This document shows positions 26,956-36,643 of a stretch of DNA of 64,000 nucleotides, piece after piece. Within the stretch, counting starts at the first letter, position 1; every line of letters begins with the position of its first letter. The DNA comes from an uncultured Duncaniella sp. (lineage in GTDB: Bacteria; Bacteroidota; Bacteroidia; Bacteroidales; Muribaculaceae), in contig CATWQI010000004.1 in the NCBI GenBank assembly GCA_958352885.1, forward strand, positions 265,437 to 329,436, in the 5' to 3' direction. The translations under genes were made by a program, and so were the position numbers. Below the pieces are notes generated by a model. That model ran no database searches. It saw only the letters and a program-made list of their open reading frames with translations, and was not told the origin of the DNA.

Positions 26956-26963
26956 TATCTTTG
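26956..26963 (+). promoter_or_regulatory. -7 box (TATCTTTG) upstream of the 27050 gene
   Basis: TAnnTTTG match 86 bp before the ATG. Confidence 0.45.
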
Positions 26964-27049
26964 CGGATGGATAGGGATAGGTGTCTGAGACTCCTGTATC
27001 CCTCGTATTATTAACCCCCATCATGCCAAAATTCAGATTTTAAAAGACT

Positions 27050-27553
27050 ATGAAAGCCCACAAGTACAGAATTTCCGATGCCGCTGTCGGCAAAATCCTC
27101 ACCAGGGTGATGGAAATGACACGTTCCTCCGAAATATCGCCGGAGCAGTTTCATGATACTATGTTTGCCGTTCTCAATTATATCGAGGAGGAGACGGAGC
27201 CTTCCCGGTCGGCTGATATCAACCCTCAGAAGTGGCAGCTTCTCAAAGAGCAGATTGATAAATCCGCCCGGCGTTCCAGAGCGGCGCGTGAGCGTGCCGC
27301 CCGTCGCAGCTCCTTGATCGCAGCCTCCCGTCGTGAAGTGCGGGAGTGTCTTGATGGCATAGGCCCGTCAGTATCTTCGGAGACACAGTCGCCTGGAGGA
27401 TTGAAGAAATTGTCGTACAGCGAACTTCCATTTGACCCCTACAGAGTGAACATGCCTGCGGTCCCTCCCGTAACACCCCGGGAGAAAGCCGAACATGAGA
27501 GGAATATGCAGATAGCGCGGGACTTCAAGGAAATATGTCGAAGAATTTACTAA
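27050..27553 (+). CDS. Hypothetical protein, 167 aa, basic helical middle
   Basis: No family recognised. Residues 1-55 look alpha-helical and acidic (EMTRSSEISPEQFHDTMF), followed by a strongly basic helix (RRSRAARERAARRSS) near 78-92 and a Pro-rich C-terminal part (NMPAVPPVTPREK). There is no signal peptide. It ends 51 bp before ftsY, whose own promoter overlaps the end of this gene region. Confidence 0.6.
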   Translation: MKAHKYRISDAAVGKILTRVMEMTRSSEISPEQFHDTMFAVLNYIEEETEPSRSADINPQKWQLLKEQIDKSARRSRAARERAARRSSLIAASRREVRECLDGIGPSVSSETQSPGGLKKLSYSELPFDPYRVNMPAVPPVTPREKAEHERNMQIARDFKEICRRIY

Positions 27554-27568
27554 CTCAATATTTTTTTG

Positions 27569-27576
27569 TAATTTTG
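27569..27576 (+). promoter_or_regulatory. -7 box (TAATTTTG) for ftsY
   Basis: TAnnTTTG match 28 bp before the ftsY ATG, inside the short gap after the upstream hypothetical gene. Confidence 0.6.
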
Positions 27577-27604
27577 CAGTTCGAACAATTCATTATTAAG
27601 CCCT

Positions 27605-28573
27605 ATGGGACTATTTGATTTTTTCTCACGCGACAAAAATAAGAAAGAGACACTCGACAAAGGTCTTGAGAAGACCCAGAAAGGTTTCTTCGAACGTATT
27701 TCACACGCTATCGCAGGTAAATCCACCATTGACGATGATGTGCTTGACAATCTGGAAGAGGTATTCGTTACCTCGGATGTCGGCGTGGATACGACCCTTC
27801 GGATTATCGACCGTATACAGAAACGCGTGGCGAAGGACAAGTATGTAGGCTCATCGGAGCTAAACCGCCTTCTCTGCGAGGAAATTTCCGATATGCTTGC
27901 AGAGAACAGCAATGAATCGTCGCAGGATGATTTTACAGTGCCTTCGGGACATAAACCACATGTGATAATGGTGGTTGGCGTGAACGGCGTCGGCAAGACC
28001 ACTACTATCGGCAAGATGGCTGCGCAGTTCAAGCGTGCCGGTAACAAGGTGCTCCTTGGAGCGGCGGATACTTTCCGTGCGGCAGCCATAGAGCAGCTGG
28101 AAGAGTGGGGTAGACGTGCCGATGTGCCGGTAATCAAGCAGTCGCTTGGTGCCGACCCCGCTTCGGTGGCATACGATACTCTCCAGAGCGCCATTGCCAA
28201 TGATGTTGATGTGGTGATTATCGATACCGCAGGGCGTCTCCACAACAAGAAAGGGCTTATGGACGAGCTTACGAAGGTGAAAAATGTAATGCAGAAGCTT
28301 GTTCCCGATGCTCCCCACGAAGTCCTGCTGGTTCTTGACGGTTCCACAGGTCAGAATGCGTTCGAGCAGGCTAAGCAGTTTGTTGCCGCTACTCAGGTAA
28401 ACGAACTCGCCATAACCAAGCTTGACGGTACCGCCAAGGGTGGTGTGGTGATAGGTATCAGCGACCAGTTCAACATCCCTGTCAAGTATATCGGTCTGGG
28501 CGAGGGTATCGAGGACCTTCAGGTGTTCCACAGACGTGAGTTCGTAGAATCGCTTTTCGGCGAGAAGATATAA
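27605..28573 (+). CDS. ftsY: Signal recognition particle receptor FtsY
   Basis: 322 aa SRP-type GTPase docking ribosome-SRP complexes at the inner membrane. The NG domain is complete: P-loop VVGVNGVGKTTTIGKMA near residues 122-138, DTFRAAAIEQLEEW near 154-167, DTAGR near 210, and TKLDGTAKGG near 273-282. The acidic A domain is very short, as in other Bacteroidetes. It heads the run ftsY-rimO-menF. Confidence 0.96.
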   Translation: MGLFDFFSRDKNKKETLDKGLEKTQKGFFERISHAIAGKSTIDDDVLDNLEEVFVTSDVGVDTTLRIIDRIQKRVAKDKYVGSSELNRLLCEEISDMLAENSNESSQDDFTVPSGHKPHVIMVVGVNGVGKTTTIGKMAAQFKRAGNKVLLGAADTFRAAAIEQLEEWGRRADVPVIKQSLGADPASVAYDTLQSAIANDVDVVIIDTAGRLHNKKGLMDELTKVKNVMQKLVPDAPHEVLLVLDGSTGQNAFEQAKQFVAATQVNELAITKLDGTAKGGVVIGISDQFNIPVKYIGLGEGIEDLQVFHRREFVESLFGEKI

Positions 28574-28624
28574 TAACCGGTTCAATAGTATTATTTGTAA
28601 CGGGACATCCGTGTAATACGCACT

Positions 28625-29947
28625 ATGGGTAAAAAGATTGCAGTCATAACGCTTGGGTGCTCTAAGAATCTTGTCGATTCGGAACGTCTGATGAAGATGC
28701 TCGAAAATGTCGGTTATGAGGTTGTCGACAATGCTGACGGAGACTTCATTGAATCCGATGGCGAGAAGATTGTGGTGGTAAATACTTGCGGATTCATCGG
28801 TGATGCCAAGGAGGAATCGGTAAATGAGATTCTTTCATGGTGTCAGGTCAAGGATGAAGGAGGCATATCGTCCCTTTATGTCATGGGATGTCTCTCCCAG
28901 AGATATGGAGGGGAACTTCCGGCTGAGATTCCCGAAGTGGACAAGTGGTATGGCAAGACTGACTGGATAAATTTGGTCAGTGACCTTACAAAACGTTCGC
29001 CGGGTTCGGTCCCGTATGACCGTGTCATCACCACTCCGCGTCATCACGCATATCTTAAGATTGCCGAAGGATGCAACCGTTTCTGCTCGTTTTGCGCCAT
29101 ACCGTTGATAACCGGGAGATATAAGTCCCGTCCGATCGAGGAAATCGTGGCTGAGGGAAAGATGCTCGTGGCACGGGGTGTCAGGGAGTTCAATGTCATA
29201 GCCCAGGATTTGACCAATTACGGGAAAGATATTTACGGCAAGGTGGAAATAGCACGTCTTGTCGAGGAGATAGCCCGTGTGAATGGAGTGGAATGGATCA
29301 GGCTTCATTACGGTTATCCTAAGGATTTCCCGCTTGAACTTCTTGATGTGATGGCAAAGTATCCCAATGTATGTAAGTACCTTGACATTGCATTGCAGCA
29401 TATATCAGATAAGGTGCTTGAAAACATGCGCCGTCACATTACAGGTGAGGAGACCCGTGAACTTCTGGCTGAAATCCGTCGCCGTGTACCCGGAATACAT
29501 ATCCGTACGACTCTTATGGTGGGTTTTCCCGGTGAGGGTGACGAAGAGTTTGAGGAGCTTCTGCGCTTCGTGGAAGAGCAGAAGTTTGAAAGGATGGGGG
29601 CGTTTGCCTACTGCGAGGAGGAGGACACCTATGGAGCAAAGAATTTTTCTGACGATATTCCTCAGGAAGTCAAAAATGACCGTCTGAGCCGGTTGATGGC
29701 TCTTCAGGAACGTATATCCGATGAGTTGCAGCAACTGAAGGTCGGTTCTGTGCAGCGTGTGGTGATTGACCGGGAAGAAGGTGAATACTATGTGGGACGT
29801 ACCCAATATGACTCGCCGGAGGTTGACCCGGAAGTCCTTGTGGCTAAGACTAAGCCCTTGAAAAGAGGGGAATTTTACAATGTGAAAATAACATCGGCAA
29901 TGCCGTTTGAACTTATGGCTGAGCCGGTAGCAGAAAATGAAGATTGA
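28625..29947 (+). CDS. rimO: Ribosomal protein S12 methylthiotransferase RimO
   Basis: 440 aa radical-SAM enzyme that adds a methylthio group to an aspartate of ribosomal protein S12. The UPF0004 domain with LGCSKNLVDSERLM at residues 9-22 supplies the auxiliary cluster cysteines, together with NTCGFIGDAKEESV near 57-70. The radical-SAM motif AEGCNRFCSFCAIP is near 144-157 and the C-terminal TRAM domain (VIDREEGEYYVGRT) near 379. It overlaps the next gene by 11 bp. Confidence 0.96.
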   Translation: MGKKIAVITLGCSKNLVDSERLMKMLENVGYEVVDNADGDFIESDGEKIVVVNTCGFIGDAKEESVNEILSWCQVKDEGGISSLYVMGCLSQRYGGELPAEIPEVDKWYGKTDWINLVSDLTKRSPGSVPYDRVITTPRHHAYLKIAEGCNRFCSFCAIPLITGRYKSRPIEEIVAEGKMLVARGVREFNVIAQDLTNYGKDIYGKVEIARLVEEIARVNGVEWIRLHYGYPKDFPLELLDVMAKYPNVCKYLDIALQHISDKVLENMRRHITGEETRELLAEIRRRVPGIHIRTTLMVGFPGEGDEEFEELLRFVEEQKFERMGAFAYCEEEDTYGAKNFSDDIPQEVKNDRLSRLMALQERISDELQQLKVGSVQRVVIDREEGEYYVGRTQYDSPEVDPEVLVAKTKPLKRGEFYNVKITSAMPFELMAEPVAENED

Positions 29948-31094
29948 CCAGGAACAGATTGAGGCGGTAAACCTGTGCCTCAGACATAATATACCTTTTG
30001 CTCTCTTCGCCCTGCCGGGTGAGGAGTTTTTCAAGTTTTTCGCATCCCTTCCGGATGACGATGGCGAGTCGCCGGCATTTGATGACGATGAGTGCCGTGA
30101 CACTTTTTTTATAAATTTCTTTGACAACGACGAACCTTATACAGCAGGTGTCCGCCGGGTATATAATGCCCGCTGTGTCAGGGAATATATTGAGTCTAAT
30201 CCGGAATGTATGTTTGAGCCGCCGGTCATACGCCCGTCGGCTTCGTCGACTCTTAGGGTGAGCTATGATGCGGCATTCAGCCATGTGATGCCGAGGCTTA
30301 AGCGTTACGGAGGAAAGGTGGTGCTTTCACAGCACCAGGCAATGTTGTCAAGACGGCAACTCCTGGATGTAGCCGATGATTACTTCAGCTGTTCGGACAA
30401 CACCTTCCGGTATCTCTGTTACACACCGGAAACCGGCATATGGCTTGGAGCCACACCGGAGCTTCTGCTTGCCACAGGGGATAACCCCGGCGAGATTGTC
30501 ACCATGTCGCTCGCCGGCACAAAGCTGATGGAAGATGACGCTCAATGGGATGAGAAGAACATAGAGGAGCACGAATTGGTAACGGTCTATATAGAGACGG
30601 CGCTCAAGGAACTTGGAATGGATGTGCAGGTCGATGATTTGTGCGAGATGCCTTTCTGTAATCTGAAGCACCTGTGTAATGTCATCACTGCCAAGGGCGA
30701 TGCCGATGTCCGTGAGATTCTTTCCACTCTCAGCCCGACTCCGGCGGTTGCCGGGCTTCCTCGTGATGTGGCATTGACGGAGATTGATACGTTTGAGACT
30801 CACAGCCGCCGGTGCTATGCCGGTTATGTTGGAGTGCGTCTGAACGGTCGCTACTATGCTTATGTCAATCTGAGATGCGCATTTGTCGCTCCTGTCTCCC
30901 TTACAGGCGAGAATCCGGATGTGGCGTATCTCTACAATCTATACTCCGGCGGAGGTATTGTGTCGTCATCAGTGTGTGAAGAAGAATGGAATGAAGCCAT
31001 GGCTAAAATATCGTTGCTGGCATCAATCGTTAATCCGGATTCCGAGCAGGAACTGGTGAATTTCAACCCTCGTTTAATGCAGTTTAACTGTTGA
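29937..31094 (+). CDS. menF: Isochorismate synthase (chorismate-binding family)
   Basis: 385 aa with the chorismate-binding core: GATPELLLATG near residue 167, SLAGTKLMEDDAQWDEKNIEEHELV near 187-211, and LSPTPAVAGLPRDVAL near 261-276. The C-terminal NLYSGGGIVSSSVCEEEWNE near 345-364 is the metal and substrate site. It converts chorismate to isochorismate for menaquinone. It starts inside the end of rimO. The usual menD or menB partners are not adjacent, which is unusual in Bacteroidales. An anthranilate or aminodeoxychorismate synthase role is less likely because no glutaminase gene is near. Confidence 0.82.
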   Translation: MKIDQEQIEAVNLCLRHNIPFALFALPGEEFFKFFASLPDDDGESPAFDDDECRDTFFINFFDNDEPYTAGVRRVYNARCVREYIESNPECMFEPPVIRPSASSTLRVSYDAAFSHVMPRLKRYGGKVVLSQHQAMLSRRQLLDVADDYFSCSDNTFRYLCYTPETGIWLGATPELLLATGDNPGEIVTMSLAGTKLMEDDAQWDEKNIEEHELVTVYIETALKELGMDVQVDDLCEMPFCNLKHLCNVITAKGDADVREILSTLSPTPAVAGLPRDVALTEIDTFETHSRRCYAGYVGVRLNGRYYAYVNLRCAFVAPVSLTGENPDVAYLYNLYSGGGIVSSSVCEEEWNEAMAKISLLASIVNPDSEQELVNFNPRLMQFNC

Positions 31095-31101
31095 TTTGAT
31101 T

Positions 31102-32472
31102 ATGAAGAAAGGCAGTCCCGTAACTATCATACTCCTCGCTATTGGGATAATAACCGCAATTTCTTTTCTGCCTCTTTCAAAATGGAGCGGTGGTAAGGTG
31201 AAGGATTTCTCGCTGTTCAGTGATATATTGAAGGAAGCGGGAATCATTGAAGGCTCCCCCTCGGCTGAGTCCGAGGACATAGACCCGGAGCTGTTGGCTG
31301 CGATTGCGCATGCGGACAGTGTGGCGCGCGACAGCATAGCGGCTCTACCTGTTGACACAATCATAACCCCCGTGAAACCGTCAAGGAACGGTGAGCTTGT
31401 CATGATTGAGGATTATACAACCGACGGGGTGGGGATGCAGCACCTTAAAGATGCTGTCGGTTCCGGAAAACTTGCCAGGATTGCAGTGGTGGGTGACAGT
31501 TATATCGAGGGTGACATTTTCACTCAGGATCTCCGTGAGTTGCTGCAGGAGGAATATGGAGGCGAAGGTGTCGGATACGTGAACATGCATTCCGATTTTC
31601 CCGGGTTCCGCCGTTCGGTGCGTCAGGGAGGGTCAGGATGGAAAACATATATGGCAAATAAGAGTGCGGCTGCGGAATACATTTTTCTCTCCGAGCAGTA
31701 TGCCAAGCCGACAGGAGAGGCATCTGCCACTTACAAGGGATCGGATTCGTTTCAGCATGCAGGTAAGTGGTCACGTTCGCGTTTTCTGTTCATCGCGCCT
31801 GAAAATACCACTCTCAATGTTAAAACAAGTGAAGGGGAATGGGAGACACGCAATATTGAGGGTTCGGACAACGTTCAGTGTGTAGAGGTGCCTGCAGAGA
31901 CCTCTCAGTTTGACATAAAGACATCCGACACATCTCTCATAGGACTTGGAGTGTGGCTTGACGGAACTACTGGCGTAAGCCTCGACTGCATGTCGTCGCG
32001 CGGTTTCTCAGGCATCACGTTGACAAAGATTAACCGGGAACTGTGCCGTGAGGTGAGCGAGATAATTGACTATGACCTTATAGTGCTTGAGTTCGGTATA
32101 AATGCCATGAGTTCGACGCAGAAAAATTACAGCGTCTATTCATCCAGGATGGTTGACGTGATAAACCATGTGAGGAGCTGCTTCCCGCGTGCCGACATAC
32201 TTCTGATGGGTGTCGGTGACCGAGGGGAGAAGCGCGGGTCTCAAGTGCAGTCAATGTCTACCGCACCGGCGATGATTTCAGCCCAGCGCGATGCCGCCCG
32301 CAGAGCGCACTGCTTGTTCTGGGATACCAGAGAGGCTATGGGGGGCGAAGGTGCCGTGGTGGAATGGTGTAATGCCGGGCTTATCAACAAGGACTATGTC
32401 CACATGTCACACAGAGGAGGCGCGCGGCTTGCCAAAGAATTATTTAATGCTATTCAACACGAACTACAATGA
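31102..32472 (+). CDS. SGNH/GDSL hydrolase-like protein, membrane-anchored (first of pair)
   Basis: About 456 aa from the ATG at 31102; an upstream in-frame TTG at 31096 is less likely. An N-terminal transmembrane anchor (residues 9-26) is followed by an SGNH domain. Block I is VVGDSYIEGDIF near 132, block III LEFGINAM near 331, and the catalytic DxxH is DYVHMSHRGG near 431-440. Such proteins de-acylate or transfer acyl groups on surface glycans, like AlgJ/AlgX. It overlaps the second SGNH gene by 4 bp. Confidence 0.8.
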   Translation: MKKGSPVTIILLAIGIITAISFLPLSKWSGGKVKDFSLFSDILKEAGIIEGSPSAESEDIDPELLAAIAHADSVARDSIAALPVDTIITPVKPSRNGELVMIEDYTTDGVGMQHLKDAVGSGKLARIAVVGDSYIEGDIFTQDLRELLQEEYGGEGVGYVNMHSDFPGFRRSVRQGGSGWKTYMANKSAAAEYIFLSEQYAKPTGEASATYKGSDSFQHAGKWSRSRFLFIAPENTTLNVKTSEGEWETRNIEGSDNVQCVEVPAETSQFDIKTSDTSLIGLGVWLDGTTGVSLDCMSSRGFSGITLTKINRELCREVSEIIDYDLIVLEFGINAMSSTQKNYSVYSSRMVDVINHVRSCFPRADILLMGVGDRGEKRGSQVQSMSTAPAMISAQRDAARRAHCLFWDTREAMGGEGAVVEWCNAGLINKDYVHMSHRGGARLAKELFNAIQHELQ

Positions 32473-33872
32473 AAAGATTACCAATCATATCCATACTCTT
32501 CCCTTTAGCGTCATTGTTCATCCCGGGGGCTGCTTATGCGGATACGACAAATCCTGCAGGAGAGCCGGGAAACAATACTGTGGATGAAGAGGAGCTGGTG
32601 GAGGAGATACTTGAGAGTGACGAAGAGTATGACCTGAAGGTAAGGGTGAGCCCCGTGGAGATTCCCGGCGAGGCGGACGACATAGATATCCCTATTCCGT
32701 TTTTCATACATAAGGCTGCGAATAGGATAATCTATAATGGGGCTGACTGGTCGAAACTCCGGAATGCGTTCGTGTCGAGCAGCAGTTCGCCTGTGTCAAT
32801 AGTCCATATAGGCGACAGCCATGTGCAGGCTGACATTTCCACCGGAACTACCAGGGGCCTTCTGCAATATGATTTCGGCAATGCCGGACGCGGTCTAATA
32901 TCCCCCTTGAAAATCAGCGGTACCAACGAGCCTCTTGACTATGTGTTCCAGAGCCGCAATTCATGGAATCCTGTCAAGCTTATGAGTCCCACATGGCGCC
33001 AGACAGTAGGCTTCACGGGAACATCCATACGCCCTTCAAGCAATACGAGCGAATTCACTCTTGGAACGGTAGACACGGAGGATTATAATCCGTTTACTTC
33101 AGCGACTATTTTCCATAACGGAAAGTTTACCATCAAGGAGATTACCAACGCCGACGGGAATCCGGTAAGTTATCGTGCAATACCGTCACGTGATTATACG
33201 CAGATTATCATGGCTTCGGGGGAGACAAAGATTAATGTGTCGTTTACTTCGGCAGGTGACCTCACGGTGTTTGGCGCATCCCTGTCGGGTGACCGTCCCG
33301 GAGTGTTCTACCATGCGATTGGCAATAACGGAGCGACATACGAGACATATAACCGTATCGGTACCGTCGGGGCGGGAATAAACCCCTTGCAACCGAATCT
33401 TGTGATACTTTCACTCGGTACCAATGAGGCTTTCGGTAAATTTAACGCCGTGAATTTCCGACGTTCCATAGACCGGTTGGTGAAGAATGTAAAGATGGCA
33501 AATCCGGATGCGCTGATACTTCTCACCACTCCTATGGAGTGCCAGCGCAGTGTGACTACAACCAAGAAAGTCCGTGTGCGACGCAAAGGGTCGAAGACCA
33601 GGTATCGTACTGTCACCAAGACCTCTCGTTCGTATGCGGTGAACAGTAACATCGCACCGGTGCGTCAAGCTATACTTGAGTATGGAAAAGCTAACGGTAT
33701 TGCAGTCTATGACTGGTATGATGTGGCAGGCGGCAGTGGCGCAAGCGCGCATTGGATTACCAACGGTCTTTTTGCCAAGGACCGTGTGCACCATAGTCGC
33801 CAGGGATATAATCTTGAGGGAAGAATGGTCTATGAAGCCATCATGAATGCCCTGCGTGAATATGACAAATAA
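32469..33872 (+). CDS. SGNH/GDSL hydrolase-like protein, secreted (second of pair)
   Basis: 467 aa with a signal peptide ending near AAYADT. SGNH blocks: HIGDSHVQADIST near residue 115, a VILSLGTNEAFGKF block near 312-325, and the DxxH of KDRVHHSRQGY near 439. A basic stretch KKVRVRRKGSKTRYR near 361-375 is an odd insertion between blocks. It is related to the gene upstream and likely acts with it and the MBOAT protein 89 bp downstream. Confidence 0.8.
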   Translation: MKRLPIISILFPLASLFIPGAAYADTTNPAGEPGNNTVDEEELVEEILESDEEYDLKVRVSPVEIPGEADDIDIPIPFFIHKAANRIIYNGADWSKLRNAFVSSSSSPVSIVHIGDSHVQADISTGTTRGLLQYDFGNAGRGLISPLKISGTNEPLDYVFQSRNSWNPVKLMSPTWRQTVGFTGTSIRPSSNTSEFTLGTVDTEDYNPFTSATIFHNGKFTIKEITNADGNPVSYRAIPSRDYTQIIMASGETKINVSFTSAGDLTVFGASLSGDRPGVFYHAIGNNGATYETYNRIGTVGAGINPLQPNLVILSLGTNEAFGKFNAVNFRRSIDRLVKNVKMANPDALILLTTPMECQRSVTTTKKVRVRRKGSKTRYRTVTKTSRSYAVNSNIAPVRQAILEYGKANGIAVYDWYDVAGGSGASAHWITNGLFAKDRVHHSRQGYNLEGRMVYEAIMNALREYDK

Positions 33873-33961
33873 CCATCCACGAATAGTGACAAATATTAAG
33901 AACCTTTGACTGTGGAGTGATGTTGTGCTAATAACCACATCACAAATCTTTCCGAAAAAGA

Positions 33962-35566
33962 ATGGAACTCCCGTTTATGTTAACTGAACTTTTATCATCC
34001 GTAGTGTCATGGCTTGAGTCTGTCAATATCGATGTGTCCAAGCTGCTTGAGGTGCTCTCATATAATCCGTCCCAGCCGCTGCTGTTTAACACCGGTTTGT
34101 TCCTGCTTCTATTCGCAGGTTTCATGTGTGTGTACAGGATGCTTGGTGGATTCAGAGTGCTGAAAATGATATTTGTCATACTTTTTTCACTATACTTCTA
34201 CTATAAGTCCTCAGGGCTATGTGTGCTGATTCTTCTTGGTGTGTGTATCAGTGATTATCTTCTTGGAAGGTGGATGGAGAAGGTGTCTGAGCCGGGGAAT
34301 GAGAATCAGTTCGTGCGCCGGTTCATAGTGTTTGTGAATGTGGCGGTTAATGTGGGGATGCTGGCTTATTTCAAGTATTTCAATCTGATAATCGATACGA
34401 TTTCACGATTCTCGACGTTGAAGATTGACGTGCTGGATTTGATTCTGCCAGCCGGGATATCATTTTTCACATTCCGCTCCATAAGCTATATATCGGATAT
34501 ATACCGCGGAGATGTCAAGGCTACCCACAGTCTGCTTGACTATACATTTTTTCTTACATTTTTCCCACCTCTGCTTGCCGGTCCCGTGGTACGTGCCAAG
34601 GATATGCTTCCTCAGATAGAGGCAAATCCCACGGCTACCAGGGAGATGGTTTCCGAAGGATTCTATCTGATAATTCTTGGTCTGATAAAGAAAGTGGTGA
34701 TAGCTGACTTCATCAGCGGAAATTTTGTCGACAGGGTGTTTGACAATCCTGCTCTTTACAGCGGGTTTGAGAATATGATGGCGACCTTCGGATTTACCAT
34801 ACAGCTTTATTGCGATTTCTCCGGTTACAGCGATATGGCTATCGGTATCGCATTGCTCATGGGTTATAGATTCCTTGACAATTTCAATGCCCCGTTCAAG
34901 GCACAGAATCCTACCGAGTTCTGGCACCGCTGGCATATCTCGCTCTCTACATGGCTGCGTGACTACGTGTATATCCCTATGGGGGGCAACCGTTGCTCTC
35001 GACCGAGGGCATACTTCAACCAGTTTGCCACTATGGTAATCGGCGGACTATGGCACGGAGCGTCATGGATGTATGTGATATGGGGAGCGGTACACGGCGC
35101 GCTGCTTGTGCTTCACAAGATGTTCCGCAGGCTTATTGCCATGGTTACCAGTCAGGCGGTGGTCACGGAGTCGGGTGAAATGGTTGTAGTGGCTTCTGGT
35201 GCGGACAAGACATCCCCATGGCTAAGGGGGATAAATATGGCTGTGACTTTCCTGTTGATATCTGCCACATTCATATTTTTCCGCGCGCCTTCGATGGAGG
35301 ATGTCGGGATGATGTGGCATCAGATTCTTTTTGATTTCCATCTGTCAGTCGCTCCGCAGTTCATAGACAGCTATCTGACCATAGTATTGCTTATAGCCGG
35401 GGGATATCTGCTTCACATCTCGCCGTCCAGCTGGGGTGTCAGGCTGCGCACATTGTTTTCCGGTGCTCCGGTGGTGATTCAAGGGCTGGTGTTCGCTCTT
35501 GTGCTTATTCTGGTGATACAGGTGCGTCAAAGCGAGATTGTCCCGTTCATATACCTTCAGTACTGA
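33962..35566 (+). CDS. MBOAT-family membrane-bound O-acyltransferase (AlgI/PatA-like)
   Basis: 534 aa with about ten to twelve membrane helices. The MBOAT hallmarks are present: AGPVVRAKDMLPQI near residue 208, a DFSGYSDMAIGIALLMG segment near 285, WHRWHISLSTWLRDYVYIPMGG near 321-342, and the catalytic histidine in GGLWHGASWMYVIWGAVHG near 361-379. It moves an acyl (probably acetyl) group across the inner membrane for transfer to a surface glycan by the two SGNH proteins encoded upstream. Confidence 0.92.
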   Translation: MELPFMLTELLSSVVSWLESVNIDVSKLLEVLSYNPSQPLLFNTGLFLLLFAGFMCVYRMLGGFRVLKMIFVILFSLYFYYKSSGLCVLILLGVCISDYLLGRWMEKVSEPGNENQFVRRFIVFVNVAVNVGMLAYFKYFNLIIDTISRFSTLKIDVLDLILPAGISFFTFRSISYISDIYRGDVKATHSLLDYTFFLTFFPPLLAGPVVRAKDMLPQIEANPTATREMVSEGFYLIILGLIKKVVIADFISGNFVDRVFDNPALYSGFENMMATFGFTIQLYCDFSGYSDMAIGIALLMGYRFLDNFNAPFKAQNPTEFWHRWHISLSTWLRDYVYIPMGGNRCSRPRAYFNQFATMVIGGLWHGASWMYVIWGAVHGALLVLHKMFRRLIAMVTSQAVVTESGEMVVVASGADKTSPWLRGINMAVTFLLISATFIFFRAPSMEDVGMMWHQILFDFHLSVAPQFIDSYLTIVLLIAGGYLLHISPSSWGVRLRTLFSGAPVVIQGLVFALVLILVIQVRQSEIVPFIYLQY

Positions 35567-35684
35567 CATACGCAAGGTGTGTCTATGACACAAACGTGGA
35601 ATTGAAAGAAATCTTGATCCCGAAAGGAATCAATCGCCTTGCCATATTCCGCCATGAAGGAGAATGTCGGGAGGGGCAGCGGGT

Positions 35685-35714
35685 TTTGTAATCCGATGAA
35701 AATGATTATCTTTG
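35685..35714 (+). promoter_or_regulatory. Full -33/-7 promoter for the KilA-N operon
   Basis: TTTG at 35685-35688 and TATCTTTG at 35707-35714, with 18 bp between, fit the Bacteroidetes consensus. A leader of about 120 nt follows. Confidence 0.7.
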
Positions 35715-35729
35715 CGTTATAAAAAACTA

Positions 35730-35795
35730 AACCTGATAGCTTGACGAGTGGGGCTATCGGGATTCAACACTGCAAAGTGTAGTGCTTTTTATCGA
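35730..35795 (+). promoter_or_regulatory. Leader hairpins before the KilA-N gene
   Basis: GATAGC pairs with GCTATC, and ACACT-GCAA-AGTGT is followed by AGTGCTTTTT, giving an attenuator-like stem with a T run inside the leader. Function unknown. Confidence 0.4.
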
Positions 35796-35839
35796 CAAAA
35801 ACAATAAATGTACCGATTCCGATACAAATACAAAACTAC

Positions 35840-36643
35840 ATGGCGAAGCTAATAGTAAAAGATACTGAGGTAAACATCCTCAAAGTTAACGGAGAGGATT
35901 ATATCTGCCTCACAGATATGTTACGGGCAAAAGATGGCGATTTCTTCATTACTGATTGGCTGCGTAATCGTAATACCTTGGAGTTTGTCGGAATCTGGGA
36001 GAAGGTGTATAATCCCAGTTTTAATTATGGCGAATTCGCCATAATTAAAAGTCAGTCGGGACTTAACAGTTTTAAGATAAGCGTAAAAGAATTCGTTGCC
36101 CGGACTAATGCCATATCCGTTCAGGCAAAAGCCGGACGCTATGGAGGTACATACGCCCATAAAGACATTGCATTTGAGTTTGCGATGTGGATAAGTCCCG
36201 AGTTCAAGGTTTATATAGTAAAGGAGTTCCAGCGCTTAAAGGAGGAGGAGCAGAAATTGATAGGCTGGTCAGCGAAGCGTGAGCTGTCCAAGATAAATTA
36301 CCGAATCCATACCGATGCCATCAAGCATAATCTCATACCTATCGAGATTACAAAGGCACAGGCAAGTATCATCTATGCCAATGAAGCCGATGTGCTGAAT
36401 GTGGCTATGTTCGGCATGACGGCAAAACAGTGGCGTGACGCCAATCCCGACCTCAAAGGCAATATCCGGGATTACGCCTCTATCAATGAGCTTATATGCC
36501 TTTCCAATATGGAGAATCTCAATGCGGTGTTTATTGAACAGGGACTACCGCAGCAGGAGCGTCTGATCAAACTCAATCAAATAGCCATTCATCAGATGAG
36601 CGTACTTGAAAGCGGCGATAACGACAGAAAACTACTCAAGTGA
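35840..36643 (+). CDS. KilA-N domain protein
   Basis: 267 aa. The KilA-N DNA-binding domain spans about residues 1-140 (NVNGEDYICLTDML-like entry, FFITDWLRNRNTLEFVGIWE near 36-55, KAGRYGGTYAHKDIAFEFAMWISPEF near 93-118). A central helical linker with SAKRELSKINYRIH near 150 leads into a C-terminal domain common to Bacteroidetes phage-derived KilA-N proteins. Usually associated with phages or mobile islands. It overlaps the next gene by 4 bp. A fragment of a homologue lies at 44731-44898. Confidence 0.88.
   Translation: MAKLIVKDTEVNILKVNGEDYICLTDMLRAKDGDFFITDWLRNRNTLEFVGIWEKVYNPSFNYGEFAIIKSQSGLNSFKISVKEFVARTNAISVQAKAGRYGGTYAHKDIAFEFAMWISPEFKVYIVKEFQRLKEEEQKLIGWSAKRELSKINYRIHTDAIKHNLIPIEITKAQASIIYANEADVLNVAMFGMTAKQWRDANPDLKGNIRDYASINELICLSNMENLNAVFIEQGLPQQERLIKLNQIAIHQMSVLESGDNDRKLLK

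Noticed and set aside
27550..28347. Minus-strand frame of 265 codons over ftsY
   Set aside because: Serine/threonine-rich antisense of ftsY, whose GTPase motifs are complete on the plus strand.
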